This document shows, in pieces, positions 6,933-7,853 of a stretch of 7,853 nucleotides of DNA. The stretch comes from Acidobacteriota bacterium (GTDB lineage: Bacteria > Acidobacteriota > Vicinamibacteria > Vicinamibacterales > CAVVIG01): positions 1,547-9,399 of the forward strand of contig QHWL01000006.1 of the NCBI GenBank assembly GCA_003222555.1. Direction: 5' to 3'. Below the pieces are notes generated by a model that was not told the origin of the DNA, did not search any database, and saw nothing but the letters and a program-made list of their open reading frames with translations. The position numbers were made by a program, and so were the translations under genes. Positions within the stretch are counted from its first letter, which is position 1; each line of letters starts with the position of its first letter.

Positions 6933-7007
6933 TTGGGATTCGGGATTGGGGATTTGGGATTTGAACGAGTTCGGGACGAATCCCGAATCCCAAATCCCGA
7001 ATCCCAA
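6933..7007. repeat. Long inverted repeat of GGGATT words
   Basis: Bases 6933-6963 pair with 6977-7007 around a 13-base loop (6964-6976). Of 31 positions, 28 are Watson-Crick pairs, two are T-G and one (6948/6992) is a mismatch. Each arm is built of four reiterations of GGGATT spaced 7-9 bases apart, for example TTGGGATTCGGGATT at 6933-6947. The repeat fills most of the gap between the DUF420 stop at 7017 and the TPR gene start at 6914, so it could act as a terminator or RNA-stabilising end for the ctaB-DUF420 transcript. There is no T run. Comparable GGGATTCGGGATT repeats occur in other GC-rich genomes, such as some Xanthomonadaceae (recollection, not checked). Confidence 0.87.
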
Positions 7008-7016
7008 GCCCCGGCC

Positions 7017-7442
7017 TTACAGCAGCCAGGTGGGTTGGTACAAGAGAACGTAGACGAGCACTCCGGTGACCGACACGTAGAGCCAGATTGGAAACGTCCA
7101 ACGCGCGATGCGCACGTGCTGTGGAAATCGGCCTTTCAATCCTCGCGTGGCCGTAATGAGCGCGAGCGGAAGCACGCTGGCCGCCAGCGTCACGTGCGTG
7201 ATGAGGATCGTGAAATAGATGGGTCGCACTACTCCCTGCCGCGTGAAGCGTACCGATCCGACCTGGGCGTGATAGACGATGTAGCAGACGAGGAAGAGCG
7301 CGGAGGTCGTGAGCGCTGCAAGCATGCACGCACGATGCTGGGCGATGCGCCTCGTGCGGACGAGGGCGTATCCCGAGGCGAGAAATACCGTCGAGAGCGC
7401 GTTGAGGCTCGCGTTGATGGCGGGGAGGTCGTGGATAGTCAC
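7017..7442 (-). CDS. DUF420 / CtaM-like haem-copper oxidase assembly membrane protein, 141 aa
   Basis: This is a small integral membrane protein of the DUF420 family. The characterised Staphylococcus member, CtaM, is needed to mature a haem-A-containing quinol oxidase. Four hydrophobic segments are visible at about residues 13-28, 40-58, 74-97 and 113-135. Histidines occur near the helix ends or within helices at 36, 58, 83 and 109; a role for them in cofactor contact is an inference. The length matches the family (about 140-150). The gene starts with GTG at 7440-7442. No clear Shine-Dalgarno site is present, and the frame stays open upstream without a better start, so the start is moderately certain. 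It lies 49 bases downstream of ctaB on the same strand, which supports co-transcription and a role in oxidase maturation. The GGGATT inverted repeat begins 9 bases after its stop. Confidence 0.82.
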   Translation of the reverse strand: MTIHDLPAINASLNALSTVFLASGYALVRTRRIAQHRACMLAALTTSALFLVCYIVYHAQVGSVRFTRQGVVRPIYFTILITHVTLAASVLPLALITATRGLKGRFPQHVRIARWTFPIWLYVSVTGVLVYVLLYQPTWLL

Positions 7443-7491
7443 GGTTGGCAGCGCACCACGCTCAGCTGGCAGGGACGTCGATGGCCGACAG

Positions 7492-7853
7492 TTATACCTT
7501 GCTGCAAATCATCGCGATCCAGATGAGCGGCAGGTAGATGATGGACCCGACAAACAGCTGGCGCGCCGCGCTGTCGCTGCGCGTCGCCGCGAATCGCACC
7601 GCCAGCCACAACAGCGTGGAGCCCAGCACGACCGCAATGGCGGGATACATCCACCCGCTCATTCCGACCAGCGCCGGTACCACACTGGCCGGCAATAGCA
7701 CGGCGGCGTAAATCACCGCCTGGCGTCCTGTGCGCCGGCCGTCTGGTTCGATCACGGGCAGCATCGGGAAGCCGGCCTTGCTGTAGTCGTCTCGGTACAA
7801 CCATGCGATGGCCATGAAGTGCGGAATCTGCCACAGGAAGACCATCGCGAAGA
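7492..7853 (-). CDS. ctaB: Protoheme IX farnesyltransferase (haem O synthase), C-terminal part
   Basis: This enzyme adds a farnesyl group to the 2-vinyl side chain of protohaem IX, giving haem O, the precursor of haem A for terminal oxidases; it is an inner-membrane UbiA-family prenyltransferase. The visible 119 codons run off the right edge; the Met at 7843-7845 is internal because the frame continues upstream with Phe-Ala. The segment FLWQIPHFMAIAWLYRDDYSKAGFPMLP is a hallmark of CtaB/CyoE/COX10, containing the Trp-Gln-Ile-Pro-His-Phe and Tyr-Arg-Asp-Asp-Tyr signatures. It is followed by three hydrophobic helices at about residues 46-61, 67-84 and 99-116 of the fragment, ending at TAA (7492-7494). 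Family members are about 300 residues, so roughly the last 40% is present. The DUF420 gene follows, consistent with an oxidase assembly cluster. Confidence 0.93.
   Translation of the reverse strand, partial: FAMVFLWQIPHFMAIAWLYRDDYSKAGFPMLPVIEPDGRRTGRQAVIYAAVLLPASVVPALVGMSGWMYPAIAVVLGSTLLWLAVRFAATRSDSAARQLFVGSIIYLPLIWIAMICSKV

Noticed and set aside
7843..7845. ATG as the true start of ctaB
   Set aside because: The frame stays open to the window edge with Phe-Ala before it, and the protein from here would lack more than half of the family length and the first conserved motifs.

Overview
The window (about 60-65% G+C by eye) looks like chromosomal DNA of an Acidobacteriota member, possibly a Vicinamibacteria-like lineage. 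This is an inference from three things. There are outer-membrane receptors with an N-terminal carboxypeptidase-regulatory-like domain (Oar-like type), a sulfatase-fold protein fused to TPR repeats, and long non-coding inverted repeats built from short reiterated words. No rRNA, tRNA, transposase, integrase or CRISPR array is visible.

Layout. Bases 1-231 (+) are the last 76 codons of an outer-membrane beta-barrel receptor, followed by a possible intrinsic terminator. A 401-base non-coding gap (232-632) leads to a complete 979-residue Oar-like TonB-dependent receptor (633-3572, +). Convergent to it is a minus-strand pair read right to left. A secreted carboxypeptidase-regulatory-like/TPR protein (5931-6914) is followed 26 bases later by a membrane-anchored sulfatase-superfamily protein with C-terminal TPRs (3691-5904). 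At the right edge, also on the minus strand, lie the C-terminal part of protoheme IX farnesyltransferase (ctaB, 7492 to the edge) and a DUF420/CtaM-like four-helix membrane protein (7017-7442). Together these form a haem-O/haem-A oxidase maturation cluster.

Two unrelated long inverted repeats bracket the TPR/sulfatase pair. One (3594-3683) sits between the convergent receptor and sulfatase genes and is made of CACGAAG words. The other (6933-7007) sits between the DUF420 gene and the TPR gene and is made of GGGATT words. The second also creates a false N-terminal extension in the reading frame of the TPR gene; the real start is most likely a GTG at 6914, just downstream of a TATACT box.

Functionally, the receptors should act in the outer membrane on unidentified substrates. 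The TPR/sulfatase pair probably acts in the periplasm on a sulfate- or phosphate-ester substrate, with threonine rather than cysteine or serine at the usual sulfatase nucleophile position. The ctaB-DUF420 genes serve the respiratory terminal oxidase. I see no convincing wholly new system. The most interesting items are the two structured repeats and the paired secreted TPR proteins.
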